Assembly: GCF_000349845.1 (NCBI RefSeq)
Contig: NC_020829.1
Span: forward strand, 4,471,001-4,535,000
Source: Pseudomonas sp. ATCC 13867
Lineage (GTDB): Bacteria; Pseudomonadota; Gammaproteobacteria; Pseudomonadales; Pseudomonadaceae
Reading direction: 5' to 3'
Length of the DNA stretch: 64,000 nucleotides
Positions 54,715 to 62,930 of this stretch are shown here, piece by piece; position 1 is the first letter of the stretch, and the number at the start of each line of letters is the position of its first letter. The position numbers were made by a program, and so were the translations under genes. The notes under the pieces were generated by a model. It was not told where the DNA came from. It saw only the letters and a list, made by a program, of their open reading frames with translations, and did not search any database.

Positions 54715-55872
54715 ATGATGGGCGAGTTCGAAGCCATCCGACCGTACAATGACGCCGAAGTCCCGGCCGTCCTGCAACGCCTGCTGAGCGATGACGCCTT
54801 TCTCGGCGCGCTGGCGCGTTACCGCTTCCCCCGTCTGTCCGGTCCGTTCGGCTGGCTGCTCAGACCTCTTATAGCCCATCGCCTGGCCCGCGAAGTCACG
54901 GGTATTCGCAGCGTCGGTGAGCTGCAGGACAAGGTCGAGCCCTACGTCGACCGGACCATCGAGCACGCCACCGACGGCGTCACCTACTCCGGCGTCGAGC
55001 GCCTGAAGCCCGGCTGCGCCTACCTGTTCATCGCTAACCACCGCGACATCGTGATGGACCCGGCCTTCTGCAACTACGCCATCTACCACGCCAAGCTGCC
55101 GACCCCGCGCATCGCCATCGGCGACAACCTGCTGCAGAAGCCCTTCGTCAGCGACCTGATGCGCCTGAACAAGAGCTTCATCGTGCACCGCTCGATCAGC
55201 GGCCGGCGCGAGAAGCTGGCGACCTACCAGAAGCTCTCGGCCTACATCAATCACTCGATCCGCGACGACGGCCAGTCGATCTGGATCGCCCAGGCCGAAG
55301 GCCGTGCCAAGGACGGGGACGACCGCACCGATTCGGCGATCCTCAAGATGTTCCACATGAGCCGCAAGGACGAGCCGTTCGCCGAAGTGATCCGTCAGTT
55401 GCACCTGATCCCGGTGTCCATCAGCTACGAATACGACCCCTGCGACGCCGCCAAGGCCCACGAACTGTTCACTCGCGCCACCACCGGCGAGTACAGGAAG
55501 GCGCCGGGCGAGGACGACCGCAGCATCGTGCAGGGCATCACCGGCTACAAGGGCCGGGTGCACATCAACTTCGGCGAGGAAATCACCGGGGAGTTCAGCG
55601 ACACCAAGCAACTGGCGGCCGAACTGGACCGGCAGATCCTCGGCAACTACCGGCTGTTCCCGGTGCACTACCTGGCCTACGAGGCCTCCGCACTGCGCGA
55701 CCCGGCGCTGCAGGTGCCCACTGCCGCCAGCCTGTTCAAGGGCGAGGAACTGCGCCGCGCCCGCACCGAATGGGAGCGGCGCCTGGGCGAATGCCCCGCC
55801 GAGCAGCGCGCGCACCTGATCCTGCAATACGCCAACCCGGTGCTGAACCAGTACCGCCTCAAGCAGGCATGA
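54715..55872 (+). CDS. PlsC-like glycerolipid acyltransferase
   Basis: A 385-residue acyltransferase. It has the catalytic NHRDIVMD at about residues 110-117, IVHRSISGRREKL near 160 and the acceptor motif WIAQAEGRAKDGDDRTD near 197. The large size and lack of a clear N-terminal membrane helix separate it from standard PlsC; it resembles the long 1-acylglycerol-3-phosphate acyltransferase-like proteins of pseudomonads. Two ATGs lie in tandem (54715, 54718) behind GAGAG. It is followed at once by a terminator that includes its stop codon. Confidence 0.83.
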   Translation: MMGEFEAIRPYNDAEVPAVLQRLLSDDAFLGALARYRFPRLSGPFGWLLRPLIAHRLAREVTGIRSVGELQDKVEPYVDRTIEHATDGVTYSGVERLKPGCAYLFIANHRDIVMDPAFCNYAIYHAKLPTPRIAIGDNLLQKPFVSDLMRLNKSFIVHRSISGRREKLATYQKLSAYINHSIRDDGQSIWIAQAEGRAKDGDDRTDSAILKMFHMSRKDEPFAEVIRQLHLIPVSISYEYDPCDAAKAHELFTRATTGEYRKAPGEDDRSIVQGITGYKGRVHINFGEEITGEFSDTKQLAAELDRQILGNYRLFPVHYLAYEASALRDPALQVPTAASLFKGEELRRARTEWERRLGECPAEQRAHLILQYANPVLNQYRLKQA

Positions 55873-55897
55873 AAAAGGCGCCCTCGGGCGCCTTTTT
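55872..55897. terminator. bidirectional intrinsic terminator
   Basis: AAAAAGGCGCCC TC GGGCGCCTTTTT: a 12-bp perfect stem that starts on the last base of the acyltransferase stop codon and serves the convergent small gene as well. Confidence 0.94.
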
Positions 55898-55910
55898 CGA
55901 TTCCAGCTCG

Positions 55911-56189
55911 TCAGATCCGCGTGCTGTACCAGCTCACCGCCAGTGCCAGCGCCATGCAGGCGAAGCCGAAGCGGTAGAAGAAGCGGTTCATCCGGGCCGT
56001 TGGTTCGAAGCTGTCCAGCGGTTGCGGCTGCACCTCGCTCTCGGCGACCAGACGCGCCACGGCCAGGCGCTCGCGGCGGCGGGTGGCCAGCAGCAGCCAG
56101 GCGCCTGCCAGGGCAAAGAACATCGCCAGATCGTTGAGGATCCGGTCGGGATGGGCCTGGAACAGATTCCAGAGCGCCTGCAGCGACAT
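55911..56189 (-). CDS. small inner-membrane protein of unknown function
   Basis: A 92-residue protein with two predicted membrane helices: DLAMFFALAGAWLLLA (about 20-35) and FFYRFGFACMALALAVSW (about 69-86). A charged loop (TRRRERLAVARLVAESEV) lies between. No domain is recognised. GGAGG lies six bases before the ATG at 56189; a GTG immediately upstream is in frame. It converges on the acyltransferase gene. Confidence 0.7.
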   Translation of the reverse strand: MSLQALWNLFQAHPDRILNDLAMFFALAGAWLLLATRRRERLAVARLVAESEVQPQPLDSFEPTARMNRFFYRFGFACMALALAVSWYSTRI

Positions 56190-56453
56190 CACAACCTCCG
56201 CTTCAGGACTGCACGCCAGTTATCGCGAAGGAAAGCCGGGGGTGAGTCTGCTGGATGAACGGGCATCGCCCGTCATGGATGAGAAACAATCGTCGCGCAT
56301 TTTATCCGCAGGCCGGTCGCCGCAGCCAGCGCGCAACGCTTAATTACGACGAGCGTAAGAGTTATCGAGAATCGGTCTAAGACCTCTCCCACGCCTGGCA
56401 CGCCACTGGCTTCAACGGTTTTGCCGACCCGGTCCTTCGCTAGGAGATTCGTC

Positions 56454-56660
56454 ATGCTCGAGATCGTCCCCCACGAAAGCGCCTATCTGCTCGAACACCT
56501 GGAAGAAATCGAAGCAGTCGTCACCGAACTGTCCTTCAACGTCCAGGACCACCATTGGCTGGTCTATACCCAGGCCTGCGGCCACGAGCACCTGGACCTG
56601 CCGGAAACCGACGAGCGCATGCGCTCGTTCGAGGTCGACCCGTACCACCAGGCCGCCTGA
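56454..56660 (+). CDS. small acidic protein of unknown function
   Basis: A 68-residue, strongly acidic protein: MLEIVPHESAYLLEHLEEIEAVVTEL at the start and TQACGHEHLDLPETDERMRSFE later. AGGAG lies six bases before the ATG at 56454, which supports it as a real gene. No domain is recognised. The original terminator downstream is now split by an IS4-type element. Confidence 0.65.
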   Translation: MLEIVPHESAYLLEHLEEIEAVVTELSFNVQDHHWLVYTQACGHEHLDLPETDERMRSFEVDPYHQAA

Positions 56661-56680
56661 CCGCAGTATTCAGCCGCCCA

Positions 56681-56702
56681 TGAAAAAGCCCGGCATCGGC
56701 CG
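56681..56702. terminator. left half of a terminator split by the insertion sequence
   Basis: TGAAAAAGCCCGGCATCGGC CG is the 5' arm and loop of a former terminator. Rejoined with the right half (58125-58147) and minus one 12-base copy, it gives the perfect palindrome CATGAAAAAGCCCGGC ATCG plus its complement. The T-run is now 1.4 kb away. Confidence 0.85.
56691..56702. repeat. 12-bp target-site duplication, left copy
   Basis: CGGCATCGGCCG directly before the left end of the IS; an identical copy follows the right end at 58125-58136. Confidence 0.9.
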
Positions 56703-58124
56703 TAATGCTGTTCACTTAAGCGGAGCAGCCTTGCAATCCACTGGGTAGCGGGACTTGGAGATCTTCACCGTCCTTGGTCTTGAGGGCCTTGGACGGTGAT
56801 CCAGAAACAGTCCTCCGAGTCCCGATCTCAGCTCCGAGAGGCGCCTGCCTGTTGCCGAAATCGGGTTGGCCGCCGCCATCACGATCAATTGCACGGCGAT
56901 ATAGTGGGCCACCGGCTTGAAACGTATGTCGCTTGGGGAACGGCCAAAGGCCACCGCAGCCTGACTGGCCTCACGGCGGATGATGTTGTAGGCCAGCAAC
57001 ACTCCCCAGACCTCTTGATAGACCAGTTCCTTGACCTTGCTGCGCAGGGTCATTGCATTCTGCTGTAAGGAGCTTTTGATATCCCGGAAGCCCAGCTCGA
57101 TCTCCCAGCGTTCCTGGTACAGCTTCACCACGGCTTTGGCGTTATGGATATCCGCCGGCAGTGAGGTCAAAAGGGTTTTTACCTTGCCCCCTACTTCGTA
57201 GCTGACCTCACGCACCTCCCAGTGCGTTGGCAGGTCCGGATTGCGCTTGCGTGCCGGGGTCGACACCTTCATGCGCAGCAGGCGATCCCCTTTGCCGTAA
57301 CGCGTCACCTCCTCGCTGACCAGGGCCTTGCGTGCCGGAATCAACCAATGACGGTTGTCACCGCCCTTGGCCAGCCCCAGTAGCAAGTCAGCACTCCAAA
57401 ATCCCTTGTCGAACAGCGTCACCGAGTGATCGGGAACCTGCTGCAGGAATGTATCGGCCAAGCGCATTTCGCTACGGCGGTAGGGACTCAGCTGGGCATC
57501 CAGGATCAGGTGCGAGCGCACATTCATCAGGGCTGCAAGCCGCAGCATGGGGAATGGTGTCTGGCGGTCGGTGGAGGTATTGCCAGAGCCGAAATGCTCC
57601 CGGAGTTCGGGGGTGTCTGGGGTGCGCAGCAGTGCGCCATCCACGGCCAACACCTGCAAGCCCTGCCAGGTATCGCCGTCGTAGCGCTCGCGGCCCCATT
57701 GGTGACCCGTCTGGCGAAACAGCCACTCAACCGGATCGGCACCCAACCGTTTGCGCGCCTCGGTGACGCCACTTCTGGCCAGAAGGTCGTAGGAGGCCAG
57801 CCCCTGGGCGCAGATGTTCAGACGCCTTGCCACTTCATGGACCGGTTCGTCGCGGAACAACGCCATCCCCAGCACCAGCCAGAGCACCTGGTCGCTGGGC
57901 AGGCGGCGCCGCCGGATGGTCGCCTGGGCGGAAAGGTCCAGCGCGGACGCCACCCACTCGACCGGAATGTTCTGGGTGAAGGTGCTCAAATCGGAGAAGT
58001 TGAACAACTCGCCTAGGTCGAGCAGTTGCTGTTGGAAAGACATAAAAAATCCGATGCCAGAAGTCTGGCATCGGATTTTCAGGGAGCCGCGACAACAGCT
58101 CAAATGCTTAAGTGAACAGCATTA
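56703..58124 (-). mobile_element. complete IS4-group insertion sequence (1422 bp)
   Basis: Perfect 19-bp terminal inverted repeats TAATGCTGTTCACTTAAGC at 56703-56721 and 58106-58124 enclose a single intact transposase gene. A 12-bp direct repeat CGGCATCGGCCG flanks it. The ends resemble those of E. coli IS4 (which begin TAATGCCGATCAGTTAAG, from memory) and IS4 also makes 11-13 bp duplications. The perfect repeats and duplication suggest a recent insertion. The target was the loop of an intrinsic terminator. Confidence 0.95.
56712..58043 (-). CDS. IS4-family transposase
   Basis: A 443-residue DDE transposase, the usual length for IS4 (442). The catalytic triad is visible: Asp in LAVDGALLRTPDT, Asp in VTLFDKGFWSADLL and Glu in the family Y-2-R-3-E-6-K motif YQERWEIELGFRDIK. 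The stop codon lies inside the left terminal inverted repeat. ATG 58043 (MSFQQQLLD) is preferred over an upstream frame that would start near the right inverted repeat. No frameshift; it looks functional. Confidence 0.95.
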   Translation of the reverse strand: MSFQQQLLDLGELFNFSDLSTFTQNIPVEWVASALDLSAQATIRRRRLPSDQVLWLVLGMALFRDEPVHEVARRLNICAQGLASYDLLARSGVTEARKRLGADPVEWLFRQTGHQWGRERYDGDTWQGLQVLAVDGALLRTPDTPELREHFGSGNTSTDRQTPFPMLRLAALMNVRSHLILDAQLSPYRRSEMRLADTFLQQVPDHSVTLFDKGFWSADLLLGLAKGGDNRHWLIPARKALVSEEVTRYGKGDRLLRMKVSTPARKRNPDLPTHWEVREVSYEVGGKVKTLLTSLPADIHNAKAVVKLYQERWEIELGFRDIKSSLQQNAMTLRSKVKELVYQEVWGVLLAYNIIRREASQAAVAFGRSPSDIRFKPVAHYIAVQLIVMAAANPISATGRRLSELRSGLGGLFLDHRPRPSRPRTVKISKSRYPVDCKAAPLK

Positions 58125-58147
58125 CGGCATCGGCCGGGCTTTTTCAT
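58125..58147. terminator. right half of the split terminator, with target duplication
   Basis: CGGCATCGGCCG (58125-58136, right copy of the duplication), then GGCTTTTTCATG. It still has CGGC-ATCG-GCCG and a T-run, so weak termination may remain. Confidence 0.8.
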
Positions 58148-58160
58148 GTCCGTGCGGCGA

Positions 58161-58748
58161 TCAGCGCTGGTTCAGCGTCTGGCCAATGGTCGGGTCCTTG
58201 AACACACGGTTCAGCGCATCGCTGAGCACGTCGCTCACCAGCTTGGTGTTGGTCGCCTGGTTGGGCGCCATGCCGAAGCGCTGGTTCATCGACGCGCCGT
58301 AGCGGCCGCTGTAACGACGCGCGCTGCTCTGCACGTCGACGCGGAAGGTGGCGCCGATGTCGGCCTCGGTGACATACACGCCTTCCTTGGGCGACTGGTA
58401 CTTCAGCTCGGCCAGGGTCAGGGTCAGCTGCGGCGCGTTGTAGGCGTTGGCCGACGGGGTGAAGCCCAGCAGGCGCACGGCGGTCTCAGCCTGCAGCTGC
58501 AGCTTGGGGATCACGTCCTCGCTGCGCACGGTCAACTGGCTGGTTTCCGAATACAGGCCACCGCGGGTACCCAGCGACGTGCTGGGACGACCGTCGACGA
58601 CCTTGACCACCACCGGCTGGCCCTGGCCAACGGCGGCGATGGGGCCCTTGAACACCGGGTCCGGGTTGAGTTGTTGCGGGCTGAGCGCACAGCCGGTCAG
58701 GGTCAGGCTGGCAGCAGCGATAACGCTGAGCAACAAGCGTTGCAGCAT
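58161..58748 (-). CDS. YajG-family lipoprotein
   Basis: A 195-residue lipoprotein with lipobox LTLTGC (Cys about residue 18) and the YajG-family body: VVVKVVDGRPSTSLGTRGG, TVRSEDVIPKLQLQAETAVRLLGF and LTLAELKYQS. The family is of unknown function. ATG 58748 (MLQRLLL) has GGAG eight bases upstream; ATG 58754 would be too close to it. It is likely in the outer membrane. Confidence 0.87.
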   Translation of the reverse strand: MLQRLLLSVIAAASLTLTGCALSPQQLNPDPVFKGPIAAVGQGQPVVVKVVDGRPSTSLGTRGGLYSETSQLTVRSEDVIPKLQLQAETAVRLLGFTPSANAYNAPQLTLTLAELKYQSPKEGVYVTEADIGATFRVDVQSSARRYSGRYGASMNQRFGMAPNQATNTKLVSDVLSDALNRVFKDPTIGQTLNQR

Positions 58749-58985
58749 GCTCATTTCTCCAATGGGGTGGGCGATGGCCGGCAGTATACCGGCCGTCGGC
58801 GCGGGCAGATAGCGCCTGGCCATTGGACGCAGAACCCGTTCCCTGGGTTCCCTGAACGGCGCGGCTACATGTCGTATTGACCCGCCTTGGGGCAAGGCGC
58901 TCCAAGGCGGTGCGAAAAATGTAAATCAAGAGGTATGCCCTAGGAAAAAAGTCTAAGGCGCAGGGCTTTTTTTTTGTTTCACCGT

Positions 58986-58991
58986 TATAAT
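58986..58991 (+). promoter_or_regulatory. candidate -10 box for mqo or a leader RNA
   Basis: A consensus TATAAT in CACCGTTATAATCGCC. The -35 region is T-rich (GGCTTTTTTT) but not a good match. Confidence 0.5.
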
Positions 58992-59262
58992 CGCCCCCCG
59001 ATTATAAGGACGCCTCCTGGTCGGGCCCCGCACGATGCCGACACACCGTGTCTCGCCTCTGCCTCCCCTCAAAGAGAGTCGCCACTCGCCTCGGTCACTG
59101 GCCGTCGCGTTTTACGTTCGTTGCGCAGAACTTGGCAAGGATGCAGCCGCCCCCTCCGTACGGAGACCGGATCGGCCCGCGACGACGATCCCCTTTGAGC
59201 TTCACGCCTCCAAAAGAGCGTGATCGAAGGTTTTTCACTACTTCACGAGAGTGTGGCGAGCA

Positions 59263-59346
59263 ATGAAGAGTTTTGCGTTGGTAGCACCATTGACGTCTGA
59301 CCCCGCAGCACTGAATCGCTTTTTCGGCACCGGAAGCCGCGCATAA
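59263..59346 (+). CDS. possible 27-codon leader peptide
   Basis: ATG 59263 opens a frame MKSFALVAPLTSDPAALNRF FGTGSRA ending at TAA 59344-59346. The ribosome site is poor (GAGAGTG about 10 bases further upstream than ideal). The composition is plausible for a real peptide, but no homology can be claimed. Confidence 0.25.
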   Translation: MKSFALVAPLTSDPAALNRFFGTGSRA

Positions 59347-59550
59347 GCGCCCACCCGGATGCACTTGCGGATGCCTGATTTCCGCCGTGGACTGCCGAGA
59401 AGGTGCGCATTTCCCCTCCTCCGATCCCGGCCCGTGGCATTCGCGGATGGTCGCATGCGACCTGAGAAGAATTCGGACAGGCGGCTTTACCGCGATGAGC
59501 GCGAAGCCCCTGTTACAACTGGCTGCTGATAGTTTTCTGGAGACGCGTTA

Positions 59551-61044
59551 ATGGCGCAGAACGAAATCGAATCGATGGACGTGCTGCTGGTCGGCGCCGG
59601 CATCATGAGCGCAACCCTGGCTGTCCTGCTCAAGGAAGTCGATCCGAGCGTGAAGCTCGAGATCGTCGAACTGCAGGAATCCGGAGCCATCGAGAGTTCC
59701 AACCCGTGGAACAACGCCGGTACCGGTCACGCCGGCCTCTGCGAGCTGAACTACACCCCGCAGGCGGCCGACGGCTCGATCGACATCAAGAAGGCGGTGA
59801 ACATCAACGCCCAGTTCGAGGTGTCCAAGCAGTTCTGGGCCTACCTGACCGGGATGGATGCCTTCGGTTCGCCGCGTAACTTCATCAACCCCGTTCCGCA
59901 CATGAGCTTCGTGCGTGGCAAGGACATTCCTTTCCTGAAGAAGCGCCATGAGATGCTCAGCCAGCACCACGCCTTCTCCTCGATGGAATACACCGAGGAC
60001 CGCGCGAAGATCGCCGACTGGGCCCCGCTGACCATGCCCGGCCGTCCGGCCGACGAGCAGGTCGCCATGACCCGAGTGGAAAGCGGCACCGACGTCAACT
60101 TCGGCGCACTGACCAACCAGTTGCTGAGCTACCTGGCCAGCCGCGAAGGCAGCGAAGTCCGTTATTTCCAGAAAGTCGTGGGCCTTGAGCGCATCGCTGA
60201 CGGCTGGCTGGTGGACATCAAGAACACCCAGACCGGCGAAGCGCGCAAGGTCAAGGCGAAGTTCGTCTTCCTCGGCGCCGGCGGCGGCGCGCTGCCGCTG
60301 CTGCAGATGTCCGGCATCCCGGAAAGCAAGGGCTTCGGTGGCTTCCCGGTGAGCGGCCAGTGGCTGCGTTGCGATAACCCGGAAGTGGTCAAGCAGCACC
60401 AGGCCAAGGTCTACAGCCAGGCCGAAGTGGGCGCCCCGCCAATGTCCGTGCCGCACCTGGACACCCGCGTGGTCGACGGCAAGACCTCCCTGCTGTTCGG
60501 TCCCTATGCCGGCTTCTCCACCAAGTTCCTGCGCCACGGCTCGTTCCTCGACCTGCCGCTCTCGGTACGCACCAGTAACCTGCTGCCGATGCTCGCCGTG
60601 GCCCGCGACAACATGGACCTCACCCGCTACCTGGTGAAGGAAGTCATGCAGTCGATGGACCAGCGTATCGACGCCCTGCGCAAGTTCTACCCGGAACTGA
60701 ACCCGGCCGACTGGCGCCTGGAAACCGCCGGCCAGCGCGTGCAGATCATCAAAAAGGACGCCAAGAAAGGCGGCATCCTGCAGTTCGGCACCGAACTGGT
60801 AGCGTCCCAGGACGGTACCATCGCCGCTCTGCTCGGTGCCTCGCCGGGCGCCTCGGTGACCGTCTCGATCATGCTGGGCCTGCTGGAGCGCTGCTTCCCC
60901 GAGCGCTACCAGTCGGCCGAGTGGACCGCGAAGCTCAAGGAGATCTTCCCGGCCCGCGAGAAGCAGCTGGAAACCGACGCCGCGGTGTATCGCGAAGTCA
61001 ACCAGATGACCGCCGACCGTCTGCAGATCGTCGCCGCGTCCTGA
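59551..61044 (+). CDS. mqo: malate:quinone oxidoreductase
   Basis: A 497-residue FAD-dependent peripheral-membrane enzyme of the TCA cycle that oxidises malate to oxaloacetate and passes electrons to quinone. It has the FAD motif [20 protein letters not shown] (10-29), [20 protein letters not shown] (about 51-70) and [15 protein letters not shown] (about 244-258). Length matches MqoB-type proteins. TGGAG lies ahead of the ATG. The gene has a long leader and its own terminator. Pseudomonads rely on Mqo in place of NAD-malate dehydrogenase. Confidence 0.95.
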   Translation: MAQNEIESMDVLLVGAGIMSATLAVLLKEVDPSVKLEIVELQESGAIESSNPWNNAGTGHAGLCELNYTPQAADGSIDIKKAVNINAQFEVSKQFWAYLTGMDAFGSPRNFINPVPHMSFVRGKDIPFLKKRHEMLSQHHAFSSMEYTEDRAKIADWAPLTMPGRPADEQVAMTRVESGTDVNFGALTNQLLSYLASREGSEVRYFQKVVGLERIADGWLVDIKNTQTGEARKVKAKFVFLGAGGGALPLLQMSGIPESKGFGGFPVSGQWLRCDNPEVVKQHQAKVYSQAEVGAPPMSVPHLDTRVVDGKTSLLFGPYAGFSTKFLRHGSFLDLPLSVRTSNLLPMLAVARDNMDLTRYLVKEVMQSMDQRIDALRKFYPELNPADWRLETAGQRVQIIKKDAKKGGILQFGTELVASQDGTIAALLGASPGASVTVSIMLGLLERCFPERYQSAEWTAKLKEIFPAREKQLETDAAVYREVNQMTADRLQIVAAS

Positions 61045-61059
61045 GTGCTGCCCCCATGA

Positions 61060-61087
61060 AGAAGCCCGCCTCCCGGCGGGCTTTTTC
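61060..61087 (+). terminator. intrinsic terminator of mqo
   Basis: AAGCCCGCC TCCC GGCGGGCTT then TTT, about 20 bases past the stop. Confidence 0.93.
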
Positions 61088-61115
61088 GTTCTCGCTGTCG
61101 TTCTAAATACGGGGG

Positions 61116-61517
61116 TCAGTGGCAACTGACCATCCAGCCGACGCCGAAGCGGTCGGTGAGCATGCCGAAGCGCTGCGCCCAGAAGGTCTTCTCCAGCGGC
61201 ATCTCCACCCGCCCCTCCTCCGCCAGGGCGGCGAACGCCTGCTCCGCCGCCACCACGCTGCGCAACGCCAGGTGCAGGGAGAACCCATTGAAGGTGGCGT
61301 TGTGCTCGCCACGGCCATCTGACAGGAGAATGTCGGTTTCGCCGACCCGCAGGCTGGCGTGCATCACCTTGTCCAGCCAACCGTCCGGCACCGGAGACGG
61401 GCCGGGCGCTTCCGCGTAGCGCATCAGAGCGTTGAGCTGGGCGCCCACCGCATGTTGGTAGAAGGCAATGGCCTCATCGGCGTGACCATGAAAAAACAGA
61501 TAGGGCTGTACTTGCAT
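61116..61517 (-). CDS. VOC-family protein, PhnB-like
   Basis: A 133-residue glyoxalase-fold protein. It starts QVQPYLFFHGHADEAIAFYQHAVGAQLNALMRYAEAP and has VMHASLRVGETDILLSDG, then FWAQRFGMLTDRFGVGWMVSC, the PhnB/DUF1338-like pattern. The metal ligands of true glyoxalase are not obvious. The function is unknown. It converges on mqo. Confidence 0.85.
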   Translation of the reverse strand: MQVQPYLFFHGHADEAIAFYQHAVGAQLNALMRYAEAPGPSPVPDGWLDKVMHASLRVGETDILLSDGRGEHNATFNGFSLHLALRSVVAAEQAFAALAEEGRVEMPLEKTFWAQRFGMLTDRFGVGWMVSCH

Positions 61518-61578
61518 GGCTTCGTCCTCGCCTGTCGTTATCGTTGTAAGGGGAAGTCTAGGCGGGGAATCGGAGATG

Positions 61579-61604
61579 GGTTCGCGAGCAAGCTCGCTCC
61601 TACG
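61579..61604 (-). repeat. single REP, copy 11
   Basis: GGTTCGCGAGCAAGCTCGCT CCTACG with no facing partner nearby. Confidence 0.9.
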
Positions 61605-61689
61605 AAAAGCGGATTCCAGAGAAACATCCGCGCACGCCGGAGCGCCCCTTCAGGAGGCCGAGTGGAATCGGAGTTTCAGGGGTTGAGCG

Positions 61690-61812
61690 GCATGGATGCA
61701 GTCGTCTCCCAGGGGGAGAGGAAACCGTTCGGTGCAGGAGAAAATCTCGGTCTCAGCCGGCACGGTCTGCCCCCTCTCCCTGAGGGAGAGGGTTGGGGTG
61801 AGGGGGAAGCGC
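61690..61812. repeat. composite intergenic repeat, copy S3
   Basis: GCATGGATGCAGTCGTCTCC C-AGGGGGAGAGG, a spacer with GGTGCAGGAGAAAATCTCGG and CCGGCACGG, then CCCCTCTCCC TGAGGGAGAGGG TTGGGGTGAGGGGG. It is the inverse of S1 and S2 in order. Confidence 0.8.
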
Positions 61813-61879
61813 TGGCACAGATCGTCCAGAAGTAGACAGTTGCTCCTATGAAAGCATGCCCCGGGGCACACCCAAACAG

Positions 61880-61904
61880 AAAGCCCGCACAAGGCGGGCT
61901 TTTC
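61880..61904. terminator. terminator-like hairpin after the PA4642-family gene
   Basis: AGCCCGC (61882-61888), five bases, GCGGGCT (61894-61900), with AAA on the left and TTTT on the right. Confidence 0.7.
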
Positions 61905-61919
61905 AGCGAGTCGACGCAA

Positions 61920-62207
61920 TCAGCCGCGAGCAGCCTTGATCACTTCGATGTAGGGCTCGGCCTGCTGCTGGTCCTGGACCAGGGCGACGAAGTCCTGGCC
62001 CTTGGCATCCTTGGCGGACAGGTCGTAACCGGCCTCGACGAAGAAGCCGACGAAACGCTCGAAGTCGTCGACGCGCAGGCCGCGGTAGGCCTTGACCAGC
62101 TTGTGCAGGGACGCAGGGGTGTTGTCGGCCGGTTCCACGTCGAGGAACAGCTTGATGGCGCCGTCGCCGATTTCTTCGCCAATCACCTGCTTCTTGTCTT
62201 TACGCAT
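61920..62207 (-). CDS. PA4642-family conserved protein
   Basis: A 95-residue cytoplasmic protein: MRKDKKQVIGEEIGDGAIKLFLDV at the start, SLHKLVKAYRGLRVDDFERFVGFFVEAGYDL in the middle. It matches a Pseudomonas-specific family next to mqo in P. aeruginosa (PA4642, from memory). The function is unknown. An Arg-Lys-Asp-Lys-Lys start gives a basic N-terminus. Confidence 0.8.
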   Translation of the reverse strand: MRKDKKQVIGEEIGDGAIKLFLDVEPADNTPASLHKLVKAYRGLRVDDFERFVGFFVEAGYDLSAKDAKGQDFVALVQDQQQAEPYIEVIKAARG

Positions 62208-62307
62208 CGCTCGCTTCTCTCTACGGCTGTCTCGGGGATCGCGGCCCGCATCGGCTCAGGCCGGGCACCACGCTAGGCGGGAGTTTAACCCCGCGCCAGG
62301 GGATGGC

Positions 62308-62802
62308 TCAACGCGCGCGCACCGCGCCGGTATGCAGGTCGGCCCAGATATGACCGTTGCCGTAGGTGAGGAACTGCACGTAAACGGTGCCGTTACGCAG
62401 CAGGTCGAGCAGCCGTGGATAAGCCGCCTGCGGGTAGTACAGGCTGAGCACGCGGGTCTTCTCATCAAAGGCCGGCTTCTTCAGGCTCTTGCCCTCGGCG
62501 TCGAAGCTGATGACGACCTGGCTGATCCGCGCGCCCTTGTTCAGGGGCTTGCCCTTGAGGCGCAGCAGCGACGGCGTGGTAATCGGAATCGGCTGCTGGT
62601 TGGACTGGCGCTGGTTGCCCAGCACCACACTGTACTCGGTGACCTGCAGCAGTTGCTGCTGCTCCGGCTCGCCCTGGCGCAGGCCGGCGTCGTCCGGTGG
62701 CAGGAACTGGCTGTGCATCGGCGCGGCGACAGCAACCCCGGCAAGGCCAAGAGGAAGGCAGAACAGCAGCGCCAGCACGGCGCCCGGCATGCGAACGGAC
62801 AT
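62308..62802 (-). CDS. exported protein of unknown function
   Basis: A 164-residue protein with a signal peptide (MSVRMPGAVLALLFCLPLGLAGVAVAA, cleavage near AVAAP). The mature part has an LQVTEYSVVLGN segment, SLLRLKGKPLNKGARISQVVISFDAEGKSL and VQFLTYGNGHIWADL. No domain is recognised. GGAGG sits six bases before ATG 62802; two in-frame starts lie just upstream. It is probably periplasmic. Confidence 0.72.
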   Translation of the reverse strand: MSVRMPGAVLALLFCLPLGLAGVAVAAPMHSQFLPPDDAGLRQGEPEQQQLLQVTEYSVVLGNQRQSNQQPIPITTPSLLRLKGKPLNKGARISQVVISFDAEGKSLKKPAFDEKTRVLSLYYPQAAYPRLLDLLRNGTVYVQFLTYGNGHIWADLHTGAVRAR

Positions 62803-62930
62803 CATCACCTCCGCGGGACAGGGCCGGGCACTCTAGCACGCGCCCGAAGCGCCACGACAGGAGCTCATGGCAAGCCCGGCGATACATTGATAGCCTTCGA
62901 AGCAACACCCCTCAAACATCGAACGACTTC

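Larger units (their letters stand above)
58749..59550. other. 800-bp region without an assigned protein gene, upstream of mqo
   Basis: It holds a strong -10 TATAAT (58986-58991), a T9 run just before it (58967-58975), a possible 27-codon leader gene at 59263-59346, and otherwise GC-rich sequence with several short inverted repeats. If transcription begins near 59000, the mqo leader is about 550 bases, long enough for an RNA element or a separate small RNA. I could not identify a known RNA family. Confidence 0.5.
61518..61919. other. 402-bp gene-free region with repeats
   Basis: It holds one REP arm (61579-61604), a composite repeat (S3, 61690-61812) and a terminator-like hairpin (61880-61904). 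No gene is visible. Confidence 0.6.

Noticed and set aside
58043..58103. Longer transposase N-terminus starting at 58103
   Set aside because: The extra 20 residues would begin within bases of the right inverted repeat and do not match IS4 transposases, which start near MSFQQQL.
56700..58130. IS plus neighbouring genes as a larger transposon or island
   Set aside because: Terminal repeats and the 12-bp duplication delimit a single 1422-bp element; flanking genes have normal composition.
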